A stretch of 64,000 bases of DNA from Alteromonas sp. IB21 (GCF_016405965.1 NZ_JAEFCD010000016.1:39679-103678), one strand, 5' to 3'. Counted from the first letter of the stretch, positions 54,812 to 63,921 are shown. Made by a program: numbers and translations. Notes: generated by a model from the sequence alone, not told the origin.

Positions 54812-55987
54812 ATGAGTAACGAACGCGAATATGATGTAGTTATTTTTGGTGCTACAGGTTTTACAGGCAAGTTAGTGGTGGAGTACTTTCAAGCTCAGTA
54901 TGGTAGCGACAGCAGTGTGAAATGGGCAGTGGCAGGTCGTAACGAAGCTAAACTGAATGATGTAAAACAAGAACTAGGCATTAGCGATAGCGTTGCCAGC
55001 ATTGTAGCAGACGGTGACGACGCTGAAGCACTTGATGCCATGACCAAGCGCACAGCGGTGGTACTTACCACTGTAGGCCCGTATCAAATTTATGGCGAAA
55101 AATTACTCTCTGCGTGTGTAGACAACGGCACAGGCTATACAGACTTATGCGGTGAGCCAGCGTGGATGCACCAAATGATCAAGAAGTATGAAGCGAAAGC
55201 CAAAGAAAACGGCGCAAACATTGTGTTCTCTTGCGGCTTCGATTCTGTGCCGTTTGACTTAGGTGTTCACTACCTACAAGAACACGCGAAAAAGCAAACT
55301 GGCGAGGTGATTGAATACGTTAAAGGTCGCGTTCGCAAAATGCAGGGGACTTTTTCTGGTGGCACGGCTGCCAGCTTAAAAGCAACCATGGCGGCAGCGC
55401 ACAAAGATAAGTCGGTAATGGCGGCGCTTGTTAACCCGCATTCGTTAACCGACGGCGTTTCAAATCAGCCACAGCCAGACGGCAACAAGCCTTATTTCGA
55501 TGAACAATTAGGTACATGGGTAGCGCCATTTATCATGGCGGCCATTAATACTAAAAACGTACACCGCTCAAATTACCTTGCGGGTTATGCTTACGGTAAA
55601 AACTTCCAGTACGATGAAATGATGATGACGGGGCCTGGCGAGAAAGGCGAAGCCATGGCGAATCACGTGGCAAAAGATAAGTCGCTTGCCAGCGATGATG
55701 GCCCTAAACCTGGTGAAGGCCCAAGCAAAGAAGAGCGTGAAAACGGTTTTTACGATGTAATGTTTGTGGGGACTGCAAAAAATGGTGATATGCTTGCGGT
55801 ATCGGTAAAAGGCGATAAAGACCCAGGCTATGGCTCTACCAGCAAAATGATTTCAGAATCGGCCCTTTGCTTGTGTAAAGACGTTAACCTGCAAGGCGGC
55901 TTTTTTACACCAGCGGCAGCCTTTGGCGATAAGCTAATTAGCCGCTTGGAGGAAAAAGCGGGCTTAACCTTTGCTATCGAGAAATGA
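54812..55987 (+). CDS. Saccharopine dehydrogenase-like NAD(P)-binding oxidoreductase
   Basis: 391 residues. The N-terminal Rossmann fold VVIFGATGFTGKLVVEYF and the segments VAGRNEAKL and TTVGPYQIYGEKLL, CGEPAWMHQMI and FSCGFDSVPFDLG match the saccharopine-dehydrogenase-like family that includes trans-acting enoyl reductases and human SCCPDH. It may reduce an acyl or lipid intermediate. GGATAAAACA provides a ribosome site. It stands alone and ends at a good terminator. Confidence 0.88.
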   Translation: MSNEREYDVVIFGATGFTGKLVVEYFQAQYGSDSSVKWAVAGRNEAKLNDVKQELGISDSVASIVADGDDAEALDAMTKRTAVVLTTVGPYQIYGEKLLSACVDNGTGYTDLCGEPAWMHQMIKKYEAKAKENGANIVFSCGFDSVPFDLGVHYLQEHAKKQTGEVIEYVKGRVRKMQGTFSGGTAASLKATMAAAHKDKSVMAALVNPHSLTDGVSNQPQPDGNKPYFDEQLGTWVAPFIMAAINTKNVHRSNYLAGYAYGKNFQYDEMMMTGPGEKGEAMANHVAKDKSLASDDGPKPGEGPSKEERENGFYDVMFVGTAKNGDMLAVSVKGDKDPGYGSTSKMISESALCLCKDVNLQGGFFTPAAAFGDKLISRLEEKAGLTFAIEK

Positions 55988-56153
55988 GGTTTAAGAACGA
56001 AATTAAAAGCAGCGGCGGCCAGTTTAAGCGTGGATAAGCTTTTGATTAAAACCTGGGCTGCTGCATAACCGCTAGAGATAGCGCTTTATTCGTGTGATAA
56101 GCGCGATGCTATAATTCGAAAAGCTGCGTTGGTTAACGCTTTGGAGATTTTAT

Positions 56154-56190
56154 AAAAAGGCTGAACACAATTTGTGCTCAGCCTTTTTTC
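56154..56190. terminator. Bidirectional terminator
   Basis: AAAAAGGCTGA(A)CACAA-TT-TTGTG(C)TCAGCCTTTTTT is a long stem with a small internal mismatch and A/T runs on both sides, between the convergent oxidoreductase and aminotransferase genes. Confidence 0.9.
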
Positions 56191-56213
56191 TGCGCTAGGT
56201 GTTATTATTTTTT

Positions 56214-57395
56214 TTAAGCAAGTACTGCTTTTAATGCTTTAACGCAAGCATCTGTTTCTGCGGGCGTGCCTACGCTGATGCGCGACCACGAGTCATAACC
56301 GGGCCATGTGCGCCCTACAACCTTTATGCCTTGGGCTTTCATTTTTTCCGCGAATTTATCGTGCGGCATGCCCGTATCCATGTAAATGAAATTGCCTTGT
56401 GGGTTCGGCGCATAAGGCTGCTTCAATTCTTTAGCTACGTTTACTAATTTGTCACGCTCAGTTTTAATCCGTGAACGCATGGTATTTAGGTTTGCATGGT
56501 CGTCCATACTTGCCATACCTGCCACTAGTGCCAAGTAGTTCACACCGCCCATTCGCAACATACCGCCCATGGTTTTAGCTTGCTCAGACGGCATAATGGC
56601 GTAACCTAAGCGCTGGCCTGCCATAGCGTGAATTTTCGAGAAGGTACGGCAAACGACCACGTTGTGCCCCTCTGCGACTAGCTTCGACTGCACATTAGCC
56701 GGGTAAGCATCAGACATTTCAATGTAGGCTTCATCAATAAATACCTGTGCTTTTTTCGACACGCGTTTTGCAAAAGCGGTAAGTTTGGCTGCATCTACCA
56801 TGCTGCCCGTTGGGTTGTTTGGATTGCATACATAAACAGCAGTGGTATCTTCAGTTACCGCTGCTTCAATTGCATCTAGGTCGAAAGTCATATCGGCAGC
56901 AAGGGGTACGTAAGTAACATCGGCGCCCATAAATTCAGCGCCTCGCGGTACACCTTCGTAAGTGGCCATAGACGTTACCAGCTTATTACCGTTTTTCGTG
57001 ATCCAGTCGGCATAACCAAATAATATAGGTGAAGAGCCGTTTGTAATAACGATTTGTTCGGCAGAGACACCCTCTTGCTCTGCAATTTTTTGCGCTAATA
57101 CTTCAACCGTAGCGTCGGTATAGCGAGCAAGATTCAAAAGCTCACTTTGCATGGCTTTTGCCGCTTTTTTAGACGGGCCAAACGCATTTTCATTCGACGA
57201 TAAACGAACAAGACCGTCATTTACATTAGGGGTGGCAGATGGAAAGTGTTCGGTTGGCATACCGGCCGCTCGTAGGTCGCCCATAATACTGTCGACACTC
57301 GTCGTTAGCGCTACCGCACCTGCTCCTAAGCCCACTGATTTTAACCAATTACGACGTGAAGAATTCACCGAAGTTTGTTGTACGTTTTTATTCAT
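56214..57395 (-). CDS. HisC-like aminotransferase with Tat signal
   Basis: 393 residues. The N-terminus SSRRNWLKSVGLGAGAVALTT carries a twin-arginine motif followed by a hydrophobic stretch, so the protein is probably exported by Tat after folding with its cofactor. The rest is a histidinol-phosphate-aminotransferase-like fold: VRLSSNENAFGPSKKA, TNGSSPILFGYADW, YVCNPNNPTGSM, IDEAYIEMS and the PLP lysine in CRTFSKIHAMAGQRLGYA. A periplasmic PLP aminotransferase is unusual; substrate and partners are unknown. No his genes are nearby. Monocistronic. Confidence 0.85.
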   Translation of the reverse strand: MNKNVQQTSVNSSRRNWLKSVGLGAGAVALTTSVDSIMGDLRAAGMPTEHFPSATPNVNDGLVRLSSNENAFGPSKKAAKAMQSELLNLARYTDATVEVLAQKIAEQEGVSAEQIVITNGSSPILFGYADWITKNGNKLVTSMATYEGVPRGAEFMGADVTYVPLAADMTFDLDAIEAAVTEDTTAVYVCNPNNPTGSMVDAAKLTAFAKRVSKKAQVFIDEAYIEMSDAYPANVQSKLVAEGHNVVVCRTFSKIHAMAGQRLGYAIMPSEQAKTMGGMLRMGGVNYLALVAGMASMDDHANLNTMRSRIKTERDKLVNVAKELKQPYAPNPQGNFIYMDTGMPHDKFAEKMKAQGIKVVGRTWPGYDSWSRISVGTPAETDACVKALKAVLA

Positions 57396-57770
57396 ATTTC
57401 GCTCTGCCTTCCATCAATATTCTCTTTAGACTAAGGGCTTAATTTTAAGTGTGCAATAGCGAAAAAAGCCTAAACTGTTGAGATGAATGCACTTTTTACG
57501 TGCATGAAACGCACTAAAATTGACAACACAAGAAGTTTTAACGTGTTAAGCCGTTACATTACGGTGCAGTGCTTTCTGAACCAGTTTACTGTTTGCGATG
57601 AATGACATTTTTTACAGTCCCAGCTGCCGCCTCAAGCTACTCTCATTTGGTGATATCTCTAATACTCATTATTGGATAACTAAACGTAAACAAACCATTT
57701 GCTCAAGTACCGAGTAAGAACCACTACAACACATGCTTTATTCACTTACTTTGTACAACAGGAGTTAAAC
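57396..57770. other. Divergent intergenic region
   Basis: 375 bases with the promoters of the Tat aminotransferase (minus) and the small Rho-N protein (plus). A ribosome site AGGAG precedes the latter. TTACATTACGG at 57555-57565 is part of no clear dyad. I see no gene or repeat. Confidence 0.4.
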
Positions 57771-58034
57771 ATGGCTAAGGATCACGGTAATCAAATTAAG
57801 AACGATGACACGTATGAGGCACTTCGTGACGAGGGCTACAGTAAAGAAAAGTCTGCACGTATCGCTAATGCACAGGCAAATAGTCAGCAAACGCCGTCTA
57901 AAGATGGTGGTAAAGCCAATAAATACGAAGAACGCACCAAAGATGAGCTGTATCAAAAAGCCAAAGAAGTAGGTATCGAAGGTCGCTCTACGATGAGCAA
58001 AGACGAGTTAATCGATGCACTGCGAAATCATTAG
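57771..58034 (+). CDS. Small basic/acidic protein with Rho-N-like C-terminus
   Basis: 87 residues from the ATG at 57771, which follows AGGAG at six bases; the frame is open upstream. The N-terminus (DTYEALRDEGYSKEKSARIAN) is the DUF7218-like ChaB-type helical region, and the C-terminus (TKDELYQKAKEVGIEGRSTM then SKDELIDALRNH) is a SAP/Rho N-terminal-type helix-extended-loop-helix that often binds nucleic acid. Proteins of this shape are stress-induced small DNA-binding or chaperone-like proteins. Function unknown. Monocistronic. Confidence 0.75.
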   Translation: MAKDHGNQIKNDDTYEALRDEGYSKEKSARIANAQANSQQTPSKDGGKANKYEERTKDELYQKAKEVGIEGRSTMSKDELIDALRNH

Positions 58035-58304
58035 TGCGCTTAGCACAACATTTCCAGCGAAGGCCGCACGCAGAAATCTAGCTACTTTACAGCTGACCGA
58101 ATAGTAACACCTGCGGGGTGCATTATTGTTTAAAATGCTGAGCCTAGGAAAATGCCCTATCGTTTCGATAAACTCATGAAAAACGTTCATGTAAAAATGA
58201 AATTAAGTCATTTTTATTCATAAATAAAACAACGTATAACGTACTCATTGCTTTTACAGCATTGACGATACTCAGTTTAACTTTAGGAATAGAATCGCAT
58301 TCTC

Positions 58305-59294
58305 ATGAACAAAAACGTGAACACTGATTTTTCATTTACCATTAACAGCGTTAAGTTTAATGAAGATTATCGCCCTTCAGATAACACGCGTATTACCACT
58401 AACTTTGCAAACCTAGCCCGCGGAGAGCGCCGTAAGGAGAACCTACGGGACGCCCTAAGCATGATTAATAATCGCTTCAATGCATTGGCTAGCTGGGATA
58501 ATTTAAGTGGCGATAGATATTCTGTTGAACTGGAAATTATATCTGTAGATATTGATGTAGAAGGTAATGGCAACACCTTTCCTACTATCGAAATCTTGCA
58601 AACCAACATTATCGACACCGAGACCGGCAAGCGCACACAAGGTATTGTGGGTAACAACTTTTCATCTTATGTTCGTGACTATGACTTCAGCGTACGCCTG
58701 TCTAATCACAACCGCGGCCAGTCTTCGTTCAGTGTGCCTAACGATTTCGGCGACCTACACGGTAAGCTATTTAAATACTTTGTGAATTCTGACGCGTATA
58801 AAGCACACTTTTCTAAGCTGCCAGTTATTTGCTTAAGCGTTTCAGACAACAAAACCTACCGTAGAACCGAAAACCACCACCCTGTATTGGGGTTTGAATA
58901 CCAGCCTAACGAGTCGTCGCTAACGGAACAGTACTTTAAAAAAATGGGCTTAAACGTGCGTTACTTTATGCCGCCTAACAGTGCAGCTCCTTTTGCATTT
59001 TATTTCTTTGGTGACTTGTTAAACGATTACACAAACTTAGAGCTTATTAGCACTATCGCCACTATGGAAACATTTCAGAAAATCTATCGCCCTGAGATTT
59101 ACAACGCGAATGCGCAAGCAGGCCTTTACTATAAGCCTAACTTAAAAAACAGCGATCACTCGCTAACGCGCATCGTCTACGACCGCGAAGAACGTTCTCA
59201 GTTAGCCGTAGAACAGGGTAAATTTGTTGAAGAGAACTTTTTAAAGCCCTATCAGCACAAGCTGGAGCAATTTACGGCAAGTTACGCCAGATAA
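58305..59294 (+). CDS. mesX: MesX (DUF1852), partner of folate-independent methionine synthase
   Basis: 329 residues of the DUF1852 family; diagnostic segments are DFSFTINSVKFNEDYRPSD, TTNFANLARGERRKENL, NHNRGQSSFSVPNDFGDLHG and NYKPNLKNS-type C-terminal motifs. MesX is annotated as a putative oxygenase that is required together with MesD for folate-independent methionine synthesis. The next gene is a core-MetE protein, matching the known mesX-mesD pairing. AGGA sits rather far (about 14 bases) from the ATG. Catalytic role unresolved. Confidence 0.87.
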   Translation: MNKNVNTDFSFTINSVKFNEDYRPSDNTRITTNFANLARGERRKENLRDALSMINNRFNALASWDNLSGDRYSVELEIISVDIDVEGNGNTFPTIEILQTNIIDTETGKRTQGIVGNNFSSYVRDYDFSVRLSNHNRGQSSFSVPNDFGDLHGKLFKYFVNSDAYKAHFSKLPVICLSVSDNKTYRRTENHHPVLGFEYQPNESSLTEQYFKKMGLNVRYFMPPNSAAPFAFYFFGDLLNDYTNLELISTIATMETFQKIYRPEIYNANAQAGLYYKPNLKNSDHSLTRIVYDREERSQLAVEQGKFVEENFLKPYQHKLEQFTASYAR

Positions 59295-59433
59295 ATTCTC
59301 TGACACTGGCAATTCGCAACTTGCGAATTGCAGTGTTCAACGCGTTCAGTTTGAACCATCAAATTTTGATGGGGCGGCACGGTTCGCCCCATATGCACTA
59401 ATACAAATTGTCGACTAAAAGAAAATAAATCAC
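59295..59433 (+). promoter_or_regulatory. Hairpin-rich leader between mesX and mesD
   Basis: Three successive inverted repeats: CACTGGCAATTCGCAA/TTGCGAATTGCAGTG at 59304-59335 (one bulged base), CCATCAAA/TTTGATGG at 59356-59372, and GGGGCG/CGCCCC at 59371-59390. The second and third share bases and cannot both form fully, a switch-like arrangement. None is followed by a clear T run, so attenuation, mRNA processing or stability control are all possible. Confidence 0.55.
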
Positions 59434-60477
59434 ATGAAAAAGCTACTACCAACATCTATATCAGGCAGTCTTCCAAAGCCTTCATGGCTCGCACAGCCAG
59501 AGACCCTATGGTCGCCGTGGAAGTTAGAGGGTGAAGCACTTGAAGAAGGCAAAAAAGACGCTTTACGCGTTACGCTACAAGAGCAAACTACGTCGGGCAT
59601 TGATATTGTTTGTGACGGTGAGCAAACCCGTCAACACTTTGTAACCACCTTTATAGAGCATCTTGACGGTGTTGATTTTGAGAACCGAAAAACGGTAAGA
59701 ATTAGAAACCGCTATGATGCTAGCGTACCGGTTGTAACACAAGCGGTCACACGGCCAAAATCGGTATTTGTAGAACATGCTAAGTTTCTTATAAGCCAAA
59801 CCGACCAGCCAATTAAGTGGGCGCTACCTGGCCCTATGACTATGGTTGATACCTTGTATGACGATCACTATAAAAGTCGCGAAAAGCTCGCGTGGGAATT
59901 TGCAAAAATTCTAAACCAAGAGGCGAAAGAGCTAGAGGCTGTGGGTGTAGATATAATCCAGTTCGACGAACCTTCGTTTAACGTGTTTTTCGATGAAGTA
60001 AATGAATGGGGTATAGCCGCCCTTGAGCGCGCCATTGAAGGGCTAAAATGTGAAACCGCAGTTCATATTTGCTATGGATATGGCATTAAGGCCAATACAG
60101 ATTGGAAAAAGACGCTGGGCGCTGAGTGGCGTCAATACGAAGAAAGCTTCCCAAAACTTGCAAAGTCGAATATCGATATGGTGTCGTTAGAATGCCATAA
60201 CTCCCACGTGCCTATTGAACTTATTTCATTGCTCAAGGGCAAAAAGGTGATGGTTGGCGCTATTGATGTAGCCACCAACACAATAGAAACGCCAGAAGAA
60301 GTCGCCGCTACATTACGTGAAGCCCTTAAATACGTGGATGCCGATAAACTTTACCCGTGTACCAACTGTGGTATGGCGCCACTACCCCGTTCTGTCGCAC
60401 GAGGTAAGCTAGAAGCGCTTAGCGCTGGTGCTGAAATAGTAAGGCAAGAATTAGCGCAAAAGCTAAGTGCCATCTAG
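59434..60477 (+). CDS. mesD: MesD, core-MetE folate-independent methionine synthase
   Basis: 347 residues, only the C-terminal catalytic half of cobalamin-independent methionine synthase (MetE is ~750). It begins SISGSLPKPSWLAQPETLW, has CDGEQTRQHFVTT, ALPGPMTMVDTLYD, QFDEPSFNVFFDEV, VHICYGYG and the zinc-ligand motifs VSLECHNSHVP and the C-terminal CTNCGMAPLPR. The MesD family, paired with MesX, methylates homocysteine from a donor other than methyl-folate; the donor is not established. The oxygen need reported for MesD/MesX would fit an aerobic marine heterotroph. Confidence 0.88.
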   Translation: MKKLLPTSISGSLPKPSWLAQPETLWSPWKLEGEALEEGKKDALRVTLQEQTTSGIDIVCDGEQTRQHFVTTFIEHLDGVDFENRKTVRIRNRYDASVPVVTQAVTRPKSVFVEHAKFLISQTDQPIKWALPGPMTMVDTLYDDHYKSREKLAWEFAKILNQEAKELEAVGVDIIQFDEPSFNVFFDEVNEWGIAALERAIEGLKCETAVHICYGYGIKANTDWKKTLGAEWRQYEESFPKLAKSNIDMVSLECHNSHVPIELISLLKGKKVMVGAIDVATNTIETPEEVAATLREALKYVDADKLYPCTNCGMAPLPRSVARGKLEALSAGAEIVRQELAQKLSAI

Positions 60478-60479
60478 GC

Positions 60480-61328
60480 TCATTGGCTAAGTATGTCGGA
60501 TAAAGGCATAAGCTTTACTTCGGCGCAAAAAAGCGGTGAATCGTTACTTACCCACCCAGTGCAGGTAAGATGGCCAGAGTCAGATTCAATAGGCGCAACT
60601 AGCATGTTTAAACAGTCGTTGCTTTTGAGTTTATCTAGCTGTTCGTTGTCGATGCACAGATTTTGCGATAAGTAGATCATTGGGTTCTGAATTAAATCGT
60701 AATTTAGGGCCTGAGCCCTTTCTAGCATGGCCGAAGACATCAAAGAAAGCGGATAAAATTGTGGAAAGCGCACTTTATCCGCGAACTCATCTATATATCG
60801 TGATTGATCAGCGAAGGCGCTCAACAGGTAATTTTTAGCATTGCCGACGATCATCCATTTGCGTTTTAGAAACACATCTCCATCGAATAGCGTTCGGTCG
60901 GCCAGTTGAACAATGTCTTCTTTTTTGTATTTAACCAAGGAGCTTTTCACTGACATAAAATCTGACTGTCGATAAAAGCCCATCAAGCTAGGCCTACCCG
61001 ACGCTTTCAAAACCAAGCGTTGTGATTCTTGTTTCCCCAACTCTGTATTTGAAACCCTGGGTGTCTTGACCACTAAACTCAGCTCATCCCCCTCTTTTGC
61101 GGGGTTTACAAAGGTAAACTCATAAACTGAATAGCGCCGTGGCTCAATGCTAGATGCGCTTTGTTGAATTTGGGTTTCTACAAAAAGACCAAGTTGAAAC
61201 CCAAGCGCAATGGTTCCTTGAAATGGATTGTCTGATACTCGCTGCCACCGCATAGGGTCGTGAAACAAGTTAAAATCATCTGTGGCGTTGCGCGCAATGT
61301 CGATATGTAATTGGGTAAGTGTATACAA
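60480..61328 (-). CDS. MaoC-like hotdog-fold protein
   Basis: 282 residues starting at a TTG with AAGGA six bases upstream. The first part, ARNATDDFNLFHDPMRWQRV then FQGTIALGFQLGLFVE, resembles the MaoC dehydratase motif (DxNPLHxD ... GxIaHG), and the overall length suits a double hotdog fold. The expected His is retained in NLFHDP. The second half shows no clear catalytic motif. An enoyl-CoA hydratase- or thioesterase-like role on an acyl chain is possible; nothing nearby defines it. Convergent with mesD, two bases apart. Confidence 0.65.
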   Translation of the reverse strand: MYTLTQLHIDIARNATDDFNLFHDPMRWQRVSDNPFQGTIALGFQLGLFVETQIQQSASSIEPRRYSVYEFTFVNPAKEGDELSLVVKTPRVSNTELGKQESQRLVLKASGRPSLMGFYRQSDFMSVKSSLVKYKKEDIVQLADRTLFDGDVFLKRKWMIVGNAKNYLLSAFADQSRYIDEFADKVRFPQFYPLSLMSSAMLERAQALNYDLIQNPMIYLSQNLCIDNEQLDKLKSNDCLNMLVAPIESDSGHLTCTGWVSNDSPLFCAEVKLMPLSDILSQ

Positions 61329-61748
61329 GCGTTTTCCTTAACCTAGGCAACATCAACCGACTACAATTATACACCTCGTTATGGGTGGATACGGTGAACA
61401 GAATATTTTGAAAAATGATGGGCGGCGTTACGCTCACACTTCAGTATAGGTGATGGTAGCGATACACACTAGTTTATACGTGCTCCTGCGTTCTCAATTA
61501 ACGTAGAACGCTACAAGGCGTTACCCGACCGCAATGTAAACATCGATTTGGTTACCGTTAACATTGTGCTCAACGTCTATTGTGAACGTTCTTTTGTACT
61601 CACTGCTGCTCTGCGAACTTTCTTGCGTAAAATAACGTAAACCCTCATTCTGAATATACTGTTAATAAATATTAATTTTCAATACTTTCCCTTATCAACA
61701 AGCTTTTCGTTTTGAGAAGAAATATACTTTGATTTTGTCTTATTCAAG
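61329..61748. other. 420-base divergent intergenic region
   Basis: Between the MaoC-like gene and rhtA. It should contain both promoters. Short imperfect repeats of AACGTAGAACG/AACG type occur around 61500-61570 but I cannot define an element. No open frame looks real. Confidence 0.35.
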
Positions 61749-62633
61749 TTGCAATACATTGTGAATCAACGTTTTTTACTTGCCATCGTTGCCGTGCTTT
61801 TGGCAATGGTAACCATCCAATCCGGTGCATCGTTTGCTAAACAACTTTTTCCTGTTGTTGGGCCAGAAGGTACCAGTGCTTTACGTGCTTTTTTCGCAGC
61901 ATTGATTTTGACGGTTATTTTTAGGCCCTGGCGTGCATGCTTAAGCTCAAAAGGGTGGCGTAATGTCTTTTTTTACGGCGCTTGCTTAGGAGCAATGAAT
62001 ATCATTTTCTATCTTGCGATTGCACGTATTCCTCTTGGTATAGGCGTGGCGCTTGAGTTCACAGGGCCGCTAGCTGTTGCGTTTTTTAGCGCCAGAAAGA
62101 AGCGTGATTTCGCTTGGGCACTGTTGGCCGTAGCTGGCGTTTGCTTATTACTTCCTGATATTGGCGGGGCTTCGGCAGAAAGCTTGGACCCACTCGGTGT
62201 TATCTTTGCGCTTACTGCGGGCGCTTTCTGGGCTGGCTACATTGTATTTGGCAATAAAACAGGCAACGAAGGGTCAGGCGGTATTACGGTTACCTTAGGT
62301 ATGCTGGTAGCCGCTATGTGTGTTGTACCCATCGGCGTAATAAGCCAAGGAAGTGCTTTACTAAACATCGACGTTATTCTTATAGGCTGCGCTGTAGGCA
62401 TATTTTCGTCTGCTATCCCCTATACATTGGAAATGAGTGCTATGCGCAATATGCCCAAGCAAACGTTCAGTATCATGATGAGCGTAGAGCCTGCCGTAGC
62501 GGCGATAGCAGCATTCATCATTATTGATGAAACCCTTACTCTTTCTCAATGGTTTGCAGTGGCTTTAGTGGTTATTGCTACTGCTGGCAGCTCTATTACT
62601 CAGAGGCAAAAACAGGTCGAAACCCTATCTTAG
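61749..62633 (+). CDS. rhtA: RhtA-like threonine/homoserine exporter (EamA family)
   Basis: 294 residues with ten predicted membrane helices in two EamA repeats. It matches E. coli RhtA (YbiF): ATIQSGASFAK-type helix 1, EGTSALRAFFAALIL, RIPLGIGVALEFTGPLAVAFFSARK and FSSAIPYTLEMSAMR. RhtA exports threonine and homoserine and confers resistance to analogues. The start may be the TTG at 61749 or the GTG at 61761 (VNQRFLLAIV), neither with a strong ribosome site. Near mesXD, so a link to homoserine/methionine flux is conceivable but not shown. Confidence 0.88.
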   Translation: MQYIVNQRFLLAIVAVLLAMVTIQSGASFAKQLFPVVGPEGTSALRAFFAALILTVIFRPWRACLSSKGWRNVFFYGACLGAMNIIFYLAIARIPLGIGVALEFTGPLAVAFFSARKKRDFAWALLAVAGVCLLLPDIGGASAESLDPLGVIFALTAGAFWAGYIVFGNKTGNEGSGGITVTLGMLVAAMCVVPIGVISQGSALLNIDVILIGCAVGIFSSAIPYTLEMSAMRNMPKQTFSIMMSVEPAVAAIAAFIIIDETLTLSQWFAVALVVIATAGSSITQRQKQVETLS

Positions 62634-62749
62634 CTCTTAAAGTATGCCGTGCTTTTCACCGCTTTTTCTCTGATTTATGAACTTAGCGCTTACCCGTATC
62701 GTTTAAGCAGTGTCTGGCTCTAACTTTCAAGAACATAGGGAATAATGAG

Positions 62750-62970
62750 ATGAAACACTACGCTGTAAACACAGAAGTTGAATGGGAATAGGGTAACGGC
62801 AGCAAGGTTTTAAAATCCCATAGTGAGCTTAAGAAGTCGTTTTAATCCGTTTGGATTGAAAGTAACGCCTCGCCAGTTTGCAATGAAAATATTATAAGCT
62901 CACCTCGCATTGGTATTGATTATGCCGAGCATGACGCCAAATTGCCTGGCGATTTGTACTGAAGCATTAA
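62750..62970 (+). pseudogene. Decayed fragment of DNA-3-methyladenine glycosylase (Mpg/AAG type)
   Basis: An ATG at 62750 opens a frame with internal TAG and TAA stops. The last part reads SVWIESNASP, then IISSPRIGIDYAEHDAKLP, the characteristic Mpg C-terminus. After LP the frame is shifted: inserting one base restores WRFVLKH and a stop at 62968, exactly the family end. The first 30 codons do not look like Mpg, so only the 3' tail of that gene remains, joined to other sequence. Mpg excises alkylated purines; this copy is dead. Confidence 0.55.
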
Positions 62971-62987
62971 GATTAGAAAGTGTGATG

Positions 62988-63305
62988 CTAGGCAGAGCAA
63001 GTGTAAGTTAGCTTACAGTCGATATATTTGAGCAGTTTGTTTACCACCCTTGGTACCGCTACTTCCCCTGTTGTGTTTTTCGCCTCTACAAGTATATCGC
63101 ATGCATCGTATTGAATTTGCTGACGAATAACATAATCGTTTAGCTCGTCGAACAGCGTTTCTTTTAAAGGCACCATACCTACAAACACATCAGATCCATC
63201 GCGCTTAATGAAGTACGCGCCTTCAATTTCACGTTTTAGTGTATATGCTTGCATGGCATCCAACTTTGTTAAGCGAAAGTGCACGCTAGTTAGGGTATCT
63301 GTCAC
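62988..63305 (-). CDS. Hypothetical protein
   Basis: About 105 residues if started at the GTG at 63305 (GAGAGA upstream) or 109 from a TTG at 63317. It contains YTLKREIEGAYFIKRDGSD and a Cys-poor alpha/beta-like pattern ending with IDCKLTYTCSA. No family recognised. It is cytoplasmic (no signal or membrane helix). Codon use resembles the genome average. Possibly linked to nothing nearby; orientation opposite to rhtA. Confidence 0.6.
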   Translation of the reverse strand: MTDTLTSVHFRLTKLDAMQAYTLKREIEGAYFIKRDGSDVFVGMVPLKETLFDELNDYVIRQQIQYDACDILVEAKNTTGEVAVPRVVNKLLKYIDCKLTYTCSA

Positions 63306-63467
63306 TACGTCTCTCAATAATTACTGAATTATTTCTACTTTTTAAGACAGGCTTGGTCGATTTATGCCGGCCCGCCACGGCTTTTGAATCTACTTGATCC
63401 ACGTCAATGCAGCCTAGCCATAAGTCCACCACAATAAAACCATCAGAACTACCATGCGAAACTTAGT

Positions 63468-63875
63468 ATGCTTACGTTAGTGAACAGTACAGATGCAAAC
63501 GATGAGATTGTACCAGAACCTCATGGTCTATATCGGCTGCACCTGAAACCCAATACCCAAATGGCGATAGAAACCAAGCCGGTTTTTGGGGCCAACATTA
63601 CGCTGCACAGTAGCGTATTGAGACACGATAATTTTGTGGCGACGCCAGATAACATATTAGGCTGGCTCGATCACGGCGGATTATCTTACTTTGCGGTGAA
63701 AACTGAAACAACCAGCAGTGACTCTGACGACAAGTCAGTGATTCTTCCTTCTCAGTTTTTAAAAGCAGAAGGCGGGATCCTTCGCGTCACGTCACCTACC
63801 CGCATCTATTTAATAAGCAAAACACCCATAGATATCAACAAACACGGCCTGTGCCTTTTTACCCCTGTAAGATAG
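63468..63875 (+). CDS. Hypothetical protein
   Basis: 135 residues, mostly predicted beta strands: YRLHLKPNTQMAIETKP, NITLHSSVLRHDNF, ILGWLDHGGLSYFAVK and RVTSPTRIYLISKTPI. No signal peptide. The shape may suit a small jelly-roll or Clp1-like N-terminal beta domain, which is a guess. The ribosome site before the ATG is weak. A terminator follows. Confidence 0.6.
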   Translation: MLTLVNSTDANDEIVPEPHGLYRLHLKPNTQMAIETKPVFGANITLHSSVLRHDNFVATPDNILGWLDHGGLSYFAVKTETTSSDSDDKSVILPSQFLKAEGGILRVTSPTRIYLISKTPIDINKHGLCLFTPVR

Positions 63876-63876
63876 A

Positions 63877-63921
63877 AAAGTACTCTGCCCATAAAACTTT
63901 AGGGGGTCAGAGTACTTATTT
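63877..63921. terminator. Bidirectional terminator at the window end
   Basis: AAGTACTCTG(CCC) and (GGG)TCAGAGTACTT form a long stem with a loop of about 11 bases and A/T-rich flanks, between convergent genes. Confidence 0.8.

Noticed and set aside
59434..60477. mesD as a truncated, dead metE
   Set aside because: The frame is intact, catalytic motifs are present and the mesX partner is adjacent, so a core-MetE enzyme is the better reading.
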